In this document: piece by piece, positions 50,182 through 59,519 of the stretch
How positions within the stretch are numbered: position 1 is the stretch's first letter
Layout of the letters: each line of letters starts with the position of its first letter
Source of the DNA: Dorea_A sp016295505
GTDB taxonomy: Bacteria; Bacillota; Clostridia; Lachnospirales; Lachnospiraceae
Assembly (NCBI RefSeq): GCF_039832105.1
Contig: NZ_JBDOHS010000001.1
Location: 62,001 to 126,000 of the forward strand
Reading direction: 5' to 3'
Length of the DNA stretch: 64,000 nt
Position numbers and translations under genes: made by a program
The notes under the pieces: model-generated
The model's database searches: none
What the model saw: the letters and a program-made list of their open reading frames with translations, nothing else
What the model was told of the DNA's origin: nothing

Positions 50182-52800
50182 TTATTTTCCATAGTAACAC
50201 TTCAGATAGATTTCTTTCATCTCTTTCATCAACGGGTATCTTGGATTCGCACCTGTACACTGATCATTGAAGGCCTGTTCTACCATGTCATCCAGCGTAT
50301 CCAGGAAGTATTGTTCATCGATTCCATATTCTTTGATTGATTTCTTAATACCGATCTTTTCTTTCAGATCTTCCAGTTTTGCAAGGAAATCTTCAAATAC
50401 TTCTTCATCTGTATTGCCCTTGCATCCTGCATACCTTCCAAGCTCTGCATATCTTGCAAGCGCATGCGGATACTGATACTGGGAAAATGTTCCCATCTTA
50501 GTCGGTACTTCTGCTGCATTGTATCTCATTACATCCGTCAGAAGCACTGCATTGGCAACGCCATGTGGCAGATGGTGAAATGCTCCAAGCTTATGTGCCA
50601 TAGAATGGTTCAGCCCGAGGAATGCATTGGCGAATGCCATACCTGCCATACAGGAAGCATTGGCCATCTTTTCTCTTGCGATCGGATCATTCGCTCCGTT
50701 GGCATATGCAGATGGCAGATAATCAAATACCATCTTCACTGCTTTCATTGCCAGTCCATCCGTGAAATCTGTTGCCATAATAGACACATATGCTTCGATC
50801 GCATGCGTCATAACGTCAATACCTGACGCACTCGTCAATCCCTTTGGCGCTGTCATGGCATTATCTACGTCAACAATTGCCATATTCGGCAACAGTTCAT
50901 AATCTGCGATCGGCCATTTTACACCTGTCTCAGCATCCGTAATAATCGCAAACGGAGTCACTTCAGATCCGGTACCTGAAGAGGTCGGAATCGCTACAAA
51001 ATATGCTTTTTTGCCCATCTTCGGAAATGTATATACCCTCTTACGGATGTCCATGAAATCCATGGCCATATCTTCAAAGTTTGCTTCCGGGTGCTCATAC
51101 ATCAGCCACATGATCTTGGCTGCATCCATCGCGGATCCACCGCCAAGAGCGATGATCGTATCCGGTTCAAATGCTCTCATCTGATCAGTACCTTTTTCTG
51201 CACATTGCAAAGTCGGATCCGGAGCGACCTCATAGAAGCATGTATGCTGAATTCCCATTTCATCTAATTTCTCTTCAATTGGTTTTACATAGCCATTTTT
51301 GTATAAGAAAGAGTCTGTAACGATAAAGGCTTTTTTCTTATGCATTACAGTTCCAAGCTCATCCAGTGCTACCGGCATACAGCCTTTCTTAAAATATACT
51401 TTTTCAGGTGTTCTGAACCACAGCATGTTTTCTCTCCTCTCTGCAACCGTTTTAATGTTGATCAGATGCTTTACTCCTACGTTTTCAGATACAGAGTTTC
51501 CTCCCCAGGAACCGCATCCGAGTGTAAGAGACGGAGCAAGTTTAAAGTTATACAGATCCCCGATACCACCATGAGAAGAAGGTGTGTTGATCAGAATTCG
51601 GCATGTCTTCATTGCTGCTGCATGTTTTGCAATCTTTTCTTTCTCTGCCGGATGTACATACAGAGATGCAGTATGCCCATATCCACCGTCAGCTACCAGA
51701 CGCTCTGCCTTAGCAATAGCCTCATCAAAAGTCTTCGCGCGGTACATACCAAGTACCGGTGACAACTTTTCATGCGCGAACTCTTCAGATATATCTACAG
51801 ATTCCACTTCACCGATCAAAATCTTGGTGTTTTCAGGAACTTCCACTCCTGCAAGCTTTGCGATCTCATATGCGGATTTTCCAGGTATCTTATTGTTCAG
51901 TGCACCGTTAATTATAATCGTCTTTCGAACCTTATCCAGTTCCTCTCCCTTTTTCAGGAAGTAACATCCTCTGTATGCAAATTCTTTTTTCACTTCATCA
52001 TAGATGCTGTCAAGAACGGTTACGGACTGTTCAGATGCACAGATCATACCGTTGTCAAATGTTTTGGAATGGATGATAGAATTTACCGCCATCTTAATAT
52101 CTGCAGTATCATCAATAATGACCGGTGTGTTTCCAGGTCCAACACCAAGTGCCGGTTTTCCGGAAGAGTATGCAGCCTTGACCATGCCCGGTCCGCCGGT
52201 CGCCAGAATGATATCTGCATCTTTCATTACTGTATTCGTTAATTCCAGGGATGGAACATCAATCCAGCCAATGATTCCTTCCGGTGCACCTGCTTTTACA
52301 GCTGCCTCAAGAACCACTTTGGCGGCTGCAATCGTGCAGGCCTTTGCAGCCGGATGCGGACTGATAATAATGGCATTTCTGGTTTTCAGACAGATCAGGG
52401 TTTTAAATATTGCAGTTGAAGTAGGATTCGTAGTAGGAATGACGGCAGCAACCAGTCCGATCGGTTCTGCGATCTTTTTAATTCCGTATGCCGGATCTTC
52501 TTCAATGACGCCGCATGTTTTTGTATTCTTATATGCGTTGTAGATATATTCTGCTGCGTAATGGTTTTTGATAATCTTATCTTCTACAATACCACGTCCG
52601 GTCTCTTCCACAGCCTGTTTTGCAAGTGGGATACGCATTTTATTGGCCGCCATAGCCGCTTCAAAGAATATCTTGTCTACCTGTTCCTGTGTATACGTAG
52701 CAAAGATCTTCTGTGCCTCTCTCATTGCTTTCATCTTTGCCTCAAGAGCTTCTACATTATCAACGATCTGTGGTACTGCTTCTTTCTTTTTGGTTGCCAT
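50182..52800 (-). CDS. adhE: Bifunctional acetaldehyde-CoA/alcohol dehydrogenase
   Basis: AdhE reduces acetyl-CoA to ethanol in two NADH-dependent steps. The 872-residue protein has an aldehyde dehydrogenase part (about 1-440) with the catalytic cysteine in DNGMICASEQSV, and an iron-dependent alcohol dehydrogenase part (about 455-872) with GGGSAMDAAKIMW and the metal-binding histidines in LNHSMAHKLGAFHHLPHG. Length matches the family. A strong promoter and Rex-like sites lie upstream, as expected for a redox-controlled fermentation gene. It is monocistronic. Confidence 0.96.
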   Translation of the reverse strand: MATKKKEAVPQIVDNVEALEAKMKAMREAQKIFATYTQEQVDKIFFEAAMAANKMRIPLAKQAVEETGRGIVEDKIIKNHYAAEYIYNAYKNTKTCGVIEEDPAYGIKKIAEPIGLVAAVIPTTNPTSTAIFKTLICLKTRNAIIISPHPAAKACTIAAAKVVLEAAVKAGAPEGIIGWIDVPSLELTNTVMKDADIILATGGPGMVKAAYSSGKPALGVGPGNTPVIIDDTADIKMAVNSIIHSKTFDNGMICASEQSVTVLDSIYDEVKKEFAYRGCYFLKKGEELDKVRKTIIINGALNNKIPGKSAYEIAKLAGVEVPENTKILIGEVESVDISEEFAHEKLSPVLGMYRAKTFDEAIAKAERLVADGGYGHTASLYVHPAEKEKIAKHAAAMKTCRILINTPSSHGGIGDLYNFKLAPSLTLGCGSWGGNSVSENVGVKHLINIKTVAERRENMLWFRTPEKVYFKKGCMPVALDELGTVMHKKKAFIVTDSFLYKNGYVKPIEEKLDEMGIQHTCFYEVAPDPTLQCAEKGTDQMRAFEPDTIIALGGGSAMDAAKIMWLMYEHPEANFEDMAMDFMDIRKRVYTFPKMGKKAYFVAIPTSSGTGSEVTPFAIITDAETGVKWPIADYELLPNMAIVDVDNAMTAPKGLTSASGIDVMTHAIEAYVSIMATDFTDGLAMKAVKMVFDYLPSAYANGANDPIAREKMANASCMAGMAFANAFLGLNHSMAHKLGAFHHLPHGVANAVLLTDVMRYNAAEVPTKMGTFSQYQYPHALARYAELGRYAGCKGNTDEEVFEDFLAKLEDLKEKIGIKKSIKEYGIDEQYFLDTLDDMVEQAFNDQCTGANPRYPLMKEMKEIYLKCYYGK

Positions 52801-52846
52801 AATAGTTATCCTCCCTGTAAGTGTTTCTTACTTAATTACAGGTCAA

Positions 52847-52875
52847 AGTATACAGGCTCGTTAATTATTTGTCAA
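52847..52875 (-). promoter_or_regulatory. Promoter of adhE
   Basis: On the minus strand TTGACA (52875-52870) and TATACT (52852-52847) are spaced by 17 bp. Confidence 0.8.
52858..52875. promoter_or_regulatory. Rex-like operator overlapping the adhE -35
   Basis: The 18-bp site fits the Rex consensus TTGTTAA-N4-TTAACAA at about 11 of 14 positions. A second, similar partial match lies at 52904-52920. Rex represses fermentation genes when NADH is low. Confidence 0.45.
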
Positions 52876-52989
52876 TATATGATTGATAATTATTTCACGT
52901 ATATGTTATTTTTTTAACTATCCAACAGTATTCCATTAAACAAGTCACAATAAATCGTCATTTTTTCCAAAAGAAATACCAACAAAAAA

Positions 52990-53035
52990 GTACCGTTGCA
53001 ACATATAGATATATATTCCTATATTGCAACAGTAC
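52990..53035 (-). terminator. Terminator of the hydrogenase operon
   Basis: GTAC-GTTGCAA-ATATAG pairs with CTATAT-TTGCAAC-GTAC (small mismatches). Leftward a T6 run follows. Confidence 0.8.
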
Positions 53036-53046
53036 CTTCTGATATC

Positions 53047-54783
53047 TTAGAATCCTTCTAATCTGTGTTCTGTATGTAACAGCATATGTGCTTTATGAGA
53101 CTCCGGTTTTTCAAAATACTCCGCATACAGAGCCTGAATATCACGGTTCTCATGAGAAAATCTATGTTCTGATCTTACGTCGAGATCATACAGATTCTTT
53201 CCTCTTTCAAAGGCACGCTCTTCGCCATCATGGATTGGCTGTCCGCCGCCTCCTACACAGCCTCCTGGACATGCCATGACTTCTACGAAGTCATAATGAA
53301 GTTCTCCTCTGTCAATTTTGTTCAGAAGAGCTCTTGCATTGCCAAGTCCGCTGACAACAGCTGTTCTTACTTTTACATCATCAATGGCAAATTCTGCTTC
53401 CTGCACACCATTATTCTCATTAAATCCTTGACTTCTCACTGCTTTAAACGCATCTTCCGGCGGATTTTCACCTTTCAGCAGATAATATGCAGTACGCAAA
53501 GCTGCTTCCATAACTCCTCCGGTTGCTCCAAAGATCACACCTGCACCGGTACCTTCCTGCATCGGACGGTCACTTTCAATATCTTCCAGTGTATCCGGGC
53601 TGATGTGCGCGGAACGGATCATCTTTACCAGTTCTCTGGTAGTGATAACAGCGTCAATATCGTGTCCTGCATACTCCTGATAGAACAGTTCCATCTCCCG
53701 TTCGCCTTTCTTTGCAACACAAGGCATTACAGATACGGTATATATCTTTTCCGGTGCAACACCAAGCTTTTCAGCAAAATAAGATTTCATAACTGCTCCA
53801 AACATCTGCTGCGGTGATTTTGCACTGGAGAGCTGTTTCACCAGATGCGGGAACTGTGATTTAATAAATCTGAGCCATCCAGGACAACAGGAAGTAAACA
53901 TTGGTCTGTCTTTCAATTCACCGGATGTAAATCTGTGAAGGAACTCTGTTCCCTCTTCCATAATTGTCAGGTCCGCGGAAAATGTAGTATCAAATACATA
54001 ATCTGCACCAATCTTCTTTAATGCATCCAGGATCTTTCCAACGGTTGCTTCTTCCTGTGTAAAGCCAAGTTCCTCGCCCCATGCCGCACGAACTGCCGGC
54101 GCTACCTGCGCAACCACGATCTTGTCTTTATCTGCAATAGCATCCCAGACCTTTTCTGTGTCATCACGGGCGCTGAGCGCACCTACCGGACAATGCGTGA
54201 TACACTGTCCACACAGAGAACATGCTGCATCTTCAATCTTCCTGTGACCTGCTACATTTATCGTCGTTCTGGATCCGGTTCCTTCTACATCCCATACACC
54301 CAGTCCCTGCACCTTTTCGCATACCTGCACACAGCGCATACACTTGATACATTTGGATGAATCACGGATCAATGGGAATTGTTTATTCCACGGCTGTTTT
54401 TCAAGCTGCATTTTAAACGGAATCTCCAGGATGTTCAGATCGTTTGCCACTTTCTGAAGACTGCAGTTTCCACTTCTGGAACAGGTTACACACTGGCAAT
54501 CATGCTGAGAAAGGATCAGTTCAACCGTTGTTCTTCTGTGCTTACGCACCTTTGGACTATTTGTGTATATAACCATGCCATCTTTTGCAATGTTATTACA
54601 GGAAGTAATCAGTTTCTCTTTTCCTTCCAGTTCAACTACACATACACGACATGCTGCAATTTCGTTGATTCCTTTCAGATAACACAGCTTTGGAATCGGA
54701 ATCCCGTTCTGTGCGGCAGCCTCCATAATCGTGGTATTCTCTTCTACTGATATTGCTTTTCCATCTATTGTAAGATTTACCAT
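53047..54783 (-). CDS. [FeFe]-hydrogenase catalytic subunit, HndD/HydA type
   Basis: The 578-residue hydrogenase makes or uses H2. In order it has an N-terminal [2Fe-2S] domain (CYLKGINEIAACRVC), a His/Cys [4Fe-4S] motif (HDCQCVTCSRSGNC), two ferredoxin-type clusters (CIKCMRCVQVC, CSLCGQCITHC), and the H domain with all three H-cluster signatures: TSCCPGW, MPCVAKKGE and MACPGGCVGGGGQP. A short C-terminal small-subunit-like tail (YAEYFEKP...HTEHRL) follows. It is the second gene of the operon and overlaps its partner gene by 7 bp, so the two products are surely a complex. HydE/HydF at 1.5-3.8 kb are its maturases. Confidence 0.95.
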   Translation of the reverse strand: MVNLTIDGKAISVEENTTIMEAAAQNGIPIPKLCYLKGINEIAACRVCVVELEGKEKLITSCNNIAKDGMVIYTNSPKVRKHRRTTVELILSQHDCQCVTCSRSGNCSLQKVANDLNILEIPFKMQLEKQPWNKQFPLIRDSSKCIKCMRCVQVCEKVQGLGVWDVEGTGSRTTINVAGHRKIEDAACSLCGQCITHCPVGALSARDDTEKVWDAIADKDKIVVAQVAPAVRAAWGEELGFTQEEATVGKILDALKKIGADYVFDTTFSADLTIMEEGTEFLHRFTSGELKDRPMFTSCCPGWLRFIKSQFPHLVKQLSSAKSPQQMFGAVMKSYFAEKLGVAPEKIYTVSVMPCVAKKGEREMELFYQEYAGHDIDAVITTRELVKMIRSAHISPDTLEDIESDRPMQEGTGAGVIFGATGGVMEAALRTAYYLLKGENPPEDAFKAVRSQGFNENNGVQEAEFAIDDVKVRTAVVSGLGNARALLNKIDRGELHYDFVEVMACPGGCVGGGGQPIHDGEERAFERGKNLYDLDVRSEHRFSHENRDIQALYAEYFEKPESHKAHMLLHTEHRLEGF

Positions 54784-56609
54784 AATGTTTCTCTGCCTCC
54801 TTTAAATATTCCATATCCAAAATGATCGCAGCGAAGACATCTGGACGCTTCCTGTTTTGCTTCTTTTTCTGTCATGCAGTTTTCCACACCTTCAAAATCG
54901 CAGACTCTTTCGCAGGCTTCTCGTTCTGTAAGATTTACTCTTCCGCATGGTGTACGATCGTCAAGACGGGCTTCCGGTATCTCTACATCACAGGATATCA
55001 CATGATGATATCCAAGATACTCATCAATATTGGCAGCCACTACCTTTGCTGCAGCAATCGCCTTAATCACAGATGCCGGACCACTTGCGCAGTCCCCTCC
55101 CGCAAATACTCCCGGAAGATTTTCAAATGTTCCTGTGCTCTTGGTAATGATCTTTCCTCGTTCAACAGGAATTCCTGCCTTTTCAAAGTGTCCGGTCTCA
55201 ATATTCTGGCCAATGGCAACGATCAATACATCGCATGGAATATATATATCATCTTCACCTGTCGGTTTGATGCTTGCTCTTCCATCGCGGATTGCGCTGA
55301 CCATCTGTGGTGTTACATAAATTCCTTTTACATGATGATTCTCATCAACATCAATCGATGCCGGTGCTTTCAGAGTCTGTAATTCGATTCCCTCAGCAAC
55401 AGCACCTTCAATCTCTGCCGGAAGCGCAGTCATATCTGCTACACGTCGTCTGTAGACAATGCTTACCTTCTTCGCTCCAAGGCGCTTAGCTGTACGAACT
55501 GCATCCATAGAAACGTTGCCGCCCCCGATAACCGCAACTTCTTTGCCGGATAAGTCCATGATCTCATTCTTGCCTACATTTCTTAAGAACTGTACCGCAG
55601 AAAGAATGCCTTCTGCATCTTCTCCTTCCAGCCCAAGCTTCTTATCAGTACTTGCCCCAATCGTGATCAGTACTGCATCATACTGATCCCTTAATTCCTG
55701 AATCGTAATATCCTGACCAATTTTCATGCCATATTTCACTTCAACGCCGGTTTTCAGGATCGCGTTGATATCATCGTCCAGCCTTTCTTTTGGAAGACGA
55801 TAATTTGGAATACCATACCGAAGCATTCCCCCAAGCTTCGGAAGCATCTCATATACGGTTGTCTGATGTCCCATCAGCTGCAGATAATATGCAGCACTGA
55901 GTCCACCCGGTCCACCACCGAGGATTGCAATCTTCTTTCCCGTAGATGGCGCACATGCAGGCGGTTCTACTTCTCCGGCAAAATCAGCCGCCACTCTCTT
56001 AAGTCCACGGATATTGATAGAATCATCTACCATATTTCTACGACATCTTGCCTCACAAGGATGTTCACAGATGAATCCACAGGTAGTCGGAAATGGATTA
56101 TCCTTACGAATCAGACGAATTGCATCGGCATATCTGCCTTCACCTACAAGTGCCACATAACCTGGTATATCAACATGTGCAGGACACAAAGAAACGCATG
56201 GCACCGGCTGATTGTATGTACAGGTACATCTTCCGTTTTTGATATGCTCAACATAATCATCTCGGTAGCCAATCAGTCCCTTATATACCATATTAGCAGC
56301 CTCGTATCCAATTGCACAATCTGCAGACTCCATAATAGACAATGCTGTCTGCTCCATGATCTCCAGAGTCTCCATAGTTGCATTTCCATCAAGAACATCC
56401 TTGATGAAGTTGTTAAGCTGTCCAAGTCCAATTCGACAAGGAACACATTTTCCACAGGTCTGTGCATGGCATAACTCCAAAAATGCACGCGCCATGTCAA
56501 CCGGACATAATCCCGGTGGACTTGATTCAATTCTTCGCTCAAGATCCTTGTATAGCCCTTCCATAACTATTCTGGCTCTTTTTGGCGAAGCGATCTCTAA
56601 TCTGCTCAT
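54777..56609 (-). CDS. Hydrogenase partner: NuoF C-terminal Fe-S domain fused to GltD-type NAD(P)H oxidoreductase
   Basis: The 610-residue protein is a fusion. Residues about 1-115 match the C-terminal cluster domain of NuoF/HydB (TCGKCVPCRIGL, later ESADCAIGYEAA), without the preceding FMN/NADH domain. Residues about 125-610 match the glutamate-synthase small subunit family: two-cluster cysteine pattern (CVSLCPAH, CGFICEHPCEARCRR), FAD motif ILGGGPGGLSAAYY, NAD(P) motif VIGGGNVSMDAVRTAKRLG and VFAGGDCASGPASV. It ends with another Cys motif (ASRCLRCDH). It should pass electrons between NAD(P)H and the hydrogenase. There is no NuoE-like third subunit in the operon. Confidence 0.88.
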   Translation of the reverse strand: MSRLEIASPKRARIVMEGLYKDLERRIESSPPGLCPVDMARAFLELCHAQTCGKCVPCRIGLGQLNNFIKDVLDGNATMETLEIMEQTALSIMESADCAIGYEAANMVYKGLIGYRDDYVEHIKNGRCTCTYNQPVPCVSLCPAHVDIPGYVALVGEGRYADAIRLIRKDNPFPTTCGFICEHPCEARCRRNMVDDSINIRGLKRVAADFAGEVEPPACAPSTGKKIAILGGGPGGLSAAYYLQLMGHQTTVYEMLPKLGGMLRYGIPNYRLPKERLDDDINAILKTGVEVKYGMKIGQDITIQELRDQYDAVLITIGASTDKKLGLEGEDAEGILSAVQFLRNVGKNEIMDLSGKEVAVIGGGNVSMDAVRTAKRLGAKKVSIVYRRRVADMTALPAEIEGAVAEGIELQTLKAPASIDVDENHHVKGIYVTPQMVSAIRDGRASIKPTGEDDIYIPCDVLIVAIGQNIETGHFEKAGIPVERGKIITKSTGTFENLPGVFAGGDCASGPASVIKAIAAAKVVAANIDEYLGYHHVISCDVEIPEARLDDRTPCGRVNLTEREACERVCDFEGVENCMTEKEAKQEASRCLRCDHFGYGIFKGGRETLW

Positions 56610-56658
56610 TAAAAATCCCCTTCTTTCTTTTTGATTAGCTCAATAATGCATTGTTTCG

Positions 56659-56686
56659 ATTATACCATTTTTTATGTCCTTTTCAA
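56659..56686 (-). promoter_or_regulatory. Promoter of the hydrogenase operon
   Basis: On the minus strand TTGAAA (56686-56681) and TATAAT (56664-56659) are spaced by 16 bp, with TGG before the -10. Confidence 0.65.
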
Positions 56687-56793
56687 GCATATTTATAAAA
56701 GTAGTTTATTTAACGGTATAGTCATATCCTTGACATTCCTGTTATGGATTTATCAAATACATTTTATAGATTATTTCTATTTTTGCACAAAAA

Positions 56794-56822
56794 AACAGGC
56801 TCTGAATACTCAGAGTCTGTTT
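56794..56822 (-). terminator. Terminator of the ribosomal protein operon
   Basis: AACAG-CTCTGA pairs with TCAGAG-CTGTT around ATAC. Leftward a T7 run follows. It comes 10 bp after rplQ. Confidence 0.88.
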
Positions 56823-56831
56823 TCATCTCAA

Positions 56832-57368
56832 CTATACAAGTTCGATCAATACTTCCATTGCTCCGTCACCTTTACGCTGGCCAATCTTTACGATTCTTGT
56901 ATATCCACCGTTACGGTTCTCATATTTTGGAGCAATCTCATCAAATAATTTTGCAACAAGATCAACTTCTTTTGTGTTTTTCTTTCTTCCAGCCTGTGCT
57001 GTCGGAACTTCTTTTACCGGATAAAGAACTTTCAGCATCTGACGACGAGCGTGCAGTCTGCTTGGCATATCTTTCTTAATTGTCTTGTCAACTTCGTCAT
57101 ATACAGTAACTTTCTTACCATCTACAACTTCTTTTACTCTCTTGCCGTCTTTATCTTTGCGAGCAACCTTTGCCTTAACAGTAACTTCTTCGAAATTGTC
57201 TTTCTCTTTTACTGCTAATGCAATAAGTCCTTCTGCAATTTTGCGGATCTCTTTCGCTTTTGCTTCTGTAGTAACAATCTTTCCGTTGTTAAGGAGTGCT
57301 GTTACCTGGTTTCTTAATAATGCTTTTCTCTGGCTTGAAGTTCTGCCGAGTTTTCTATACTTTGCCAT
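56832..57368 (-). CDS. rplQ: 50S ribosomal protein L17
   Basis: L17 binds 23S rRNA near the exit tunnel. The protein starts MAKYRKLGRTSSQRKALLRNQVT, the conserved L17 start, and ends with the TRIVKIGQRKGDGAMEVLIELV block. At 178 residues it is longer than the common 120-130, because of a lysine-rich insertion (about 65-125, KVARKDKDGKRVKEVVDGKK) found in some Clostridia. It is the last gene of the operon. Confidence 0.96.
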   Translation of the reverse strand: MAKYRKLGRTSSQRKALLRNQVTALLNNGKIVTTEAKAKEIRKIAEGLIALAVKEKDNFEEVTVKAKVARKDKDGKRVKEVVDGKKVTVYDEVDKTIKKDMPSRLHARRQMLKVLYPVKEVPTAQAGRKKNTKEVDLVAKLFDEIAPKYENRNGGYTRIVKIGQRKGDGAMEVLIELV

Positions 57369-57475
57369 TTTTCTTATCCTCCATTATGACACTTGGTTAT
57401 GCTTCTTCGGGCTTACTAGCCAAATGCTCCACTGCGCTCATCGGACTTACCGGTGGAAAACATCCTTATGGAATA

Positions 57476-58435
57476 TTACTCTTCGCCTTTGCTGAGGCTT
57501 AAGCCTAATTCATCTAATTTTGCAAGTACTTCCTCCAGGGACTTACGTCCAAGGTTACGCACTTTCATCATATCTTCCGGTGTTCTGTTTGTCAGTTCTT
57601 CCACTGTATTGATTCCGGCTCTCTTCAGACAATTGTAAGAACGAACGGATAATTCCAGTTCATCAATACTCATCTCAAGAACCTTCTCTTTTTCATCGTC
57701 TTCTTTTTCAATCATAACTTCAGCAGCCTGTGCCACTTCTGACAGATCGATAAAGAGTTTCAGATGCTCACTTAATACCTTGGCTGCAAGACTTACAGCC
57801 TCGTCCGGAAGTAATGTACCGTTGGTATATACATCCAAAGTTAACTTATCAAAGTCCGTAATCTGACCAACACGTGTATTTTCTACTGTAAGATTCACAC
57901 GTTCCACTGGGGTGTAGATAGAATCGATTGGAATTACTGCGATTGGTAATTCGTCATTTTTATTCTTATCGGCACTTACATATCCTCTTCCATTTGTAAT
58001 GGTGAGTTCCATGTATAATTTGCTGTCTGCTCCACCATTCAGTGTTGCAATGACAGTCTCAGGATTCATGATCTCAATATCCTGATCCACCTGAATATCT
58101 GCCGCAGTAACGACACCTTCCCCTTCGAACTCAATGTATGCTGTCTTTGGTTCATCAGTCTCGGATGTGTTCTTGATTGCGAGTGATTTCAGGTTCATGA
58201 TAATCTCAGTAACATCTTCCTTTACACCCGGAATAGAACTGAACTCATGAAGGACTCCGTCAATCTTTACCTGGCTGATTGCAGATCCCGGTAAAGAAGA
58301 GAGCATAATTCTTCTAAGAGAATTACCTAATGTTGTACCATAACCTCTTTCCAGAGGTTCCACAACGAATCTACCATATTTCTTATCTTCTGAAATCTCA
58401 GTTATTTCAATATTGGGTTTATTAAAATCAAACAC
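57476..58435 (-). CDS. rpoA: RNA polymerase alpha subunit
   Basis: The alpha subunit dimer nucleates RNA polymerase assembly. The 319-residue protein has the N-terminal domain (VEPLERGYGTTLGNSLRRIMLSSLPG) and the C-terminal domain with two helix-hairpin-helix segments (SVRSYNCLKRAGINTVEELT, RNLGRKSLEEV). The GTG at 58435 is preferred, giving MFDFNKPNIEI as in homologues; AGGAGG lies 8 bp upstream. The GTG at 58444 overlaps that site. Confidence 0.96.
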   Translation of the reverse strand: MFDFNKPNIEITEISEDKKYGRFVVEPLERGYGTTLGNSLRRIMLSSLPGSAISQVKIDGVLHEFSSIPGVKEDVTEIIMNLKSLAIKNTSETDEPKTAYIEFEGEGVVTAADIQVDQDIEIMNPETVIATLNGGADSKLYMELTITNGRGYVSADKNKNDELPIAVIPIDSIYTPVERVNLTVENTRVGQITDFDKLTLDVYTNGTLLPDEAVSLAAKVLSEHLKLFIDLSEVAQAAEVMIEKEDDEKEKVLEMSIDELELSVRSYNCLKRAGINTVEELTNRTPEDMMKVRNLGRKSLEEVLAKLDELGLSLSKGEE

Positions 58436-58465
58436 TAAGTCCACCTCCTGTGGTGTTACGGGTTA

Positions 58466-59059
58466 TTATTTAGAATATAATTCGACGATTAACATCTCAT
58501 CTACAGGAACATCGATCGCATCACGCTTTGGAAGCTCTTTTACAGTTCCTTTCAGGTTCTCAAGATCAGCCTCTAACCATTCCGGAACCAGACGTCCGCC
58601 TGTAACCTCTGTAATCTCTTTATATCTTGGAGAGCTCTTCTTAGCTTCTTTGATTTCGATAACATCTCCAGCCTTGATCAGGTAAGAAGGAATGTTAATC
58701 TGTTTTCCATTCACAAGCACATGCTTATGGTCAACGATCTGTCTTGCTTCACGTCTTGTTCTTGCAAGTCCGAGACGGAATACTACGTTGTCTAATCTTG
58801 ACTCCAGCATTACCATCAGGTTCTCACCTGTCATACCACTCATGCGCTGTGCTTTTTCAAAATAATTTCTGAAAGGTTTCTCTAACACACCATAGATAAA
58901 TTTTGCTTTCTGTTTTTCACGTAACTGAAGACCATACTCGCTCATTTTTCTATTGGATCTCTTTAACTGTCTGTTAGACTTTTTATCAATTCCCAAATAT
59001 ACAGGATCCATTCCAAGTGATCTGCATCTTTTAAGAACAGGGACTCTATTTACTGCCAT
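58466..59059 (-). CDS. rpsD: 30S ribosomal protein S4
   Basis: S4 is an early-assembling 16S rRNA-binding protein. The 197-residue protein carries the S4 domain (LDNVVFRLGLARTRREARQIVDHKHVLVNG). It begins MAVNRVPVLKRCRSLGMDPV and lacks the N-terminal zinc-binding cysteines seen in some bacteria. It lies between rpsK and rpoA as usual. Confidence 0.96.
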   Translation of the reverse strand: MAVNRVPVLKRCRSLGMDPVYLGIDKKSNRQLKRSNRKMSEYGLQLREKQKAKFIYGVLEKPFRNYFEKAQRMSGMTGENLMVMLESRLDNVVFRLGLARTRREARQIVDHKHVLVNGKQINIPSYLIKAGDVIEIKEAKKSSPRYKEITEVTGGRLVPEWLEADLENLKGTVKELPKRDAIDVPVDEMLIVELYSK

Positions 59060-59095
59060 GTTTTGCTTTCCTCCTATATCAATTTTGTTATGAAA

Positions 59096-59491
59096 TTAGA
59101 CTCTTCTACGTTTCGGTGGACGGCATCCGTTGTGTGGTACCGGTGTAACGTCTCTGATGCTTGTTACATCAATTCCACATGCCTGAAGGGCACGAATTGC
59201 TGCTTCTCTACCTGAACCTGGTCCTTTTACCATAACGTCAACTGACTTCAAACCATGTACTAATGCTGCTTTAGCTGCTGTTTCAGCTGCCATCTGAGCT
59301 GCATAAGGGGTAGATTTCCTTGAACCTCTGAATCCCAGACCGCCTGCACTAGCCCATGACAGAGCATTGCCCTGTGCATCTGTTAAAGTAACGATTGTGT
59401 TATTAAAAGATGACTGGATGTGAGCCTGTCCGTGTTCAACGTTTTTCTTGACACGTTTTTTTGTCACTTTCTTTGTAACTTTCTTTGCCAT
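59096..59491 (-). CDS. rpsK: 30S ribosomal protein S11
   Basis: The 131-residue protein has the conserved S11 core AHIQSSFNNTIVTLTDAQGN and ends with TPVPHNGCRPPKRRRV. The N-terminus is rich in lysine repeats (KKVTKKVTKKRVKK). It forms the platform of the 30S subunit with S6 and S18. Confidence 0.97.
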   Translation of the reverse strand: MAKKVTKKVTKKRVKKNVEHGQAHIQSSFNNTIVTLTDAQGNALSWASAGGLGFRGSRKSTPYAAQMAAETAAKAALVHGLKSVDVMVKGPGSGREAAIRALQACGIDVTSIRDVTPVPHNGCRPPKRRRV

Positions 59492-59519
59492 AATAAAACT
59501 AACCTACTCTTTCCTTACA

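Noticed and set aside
56744..57079. Small open frames in the gap between the hydrogenase operon and rplQ
   Set aside because: They cross the rplQ terminator and the rplQ gene itself on the other strand, without ribosome sites.
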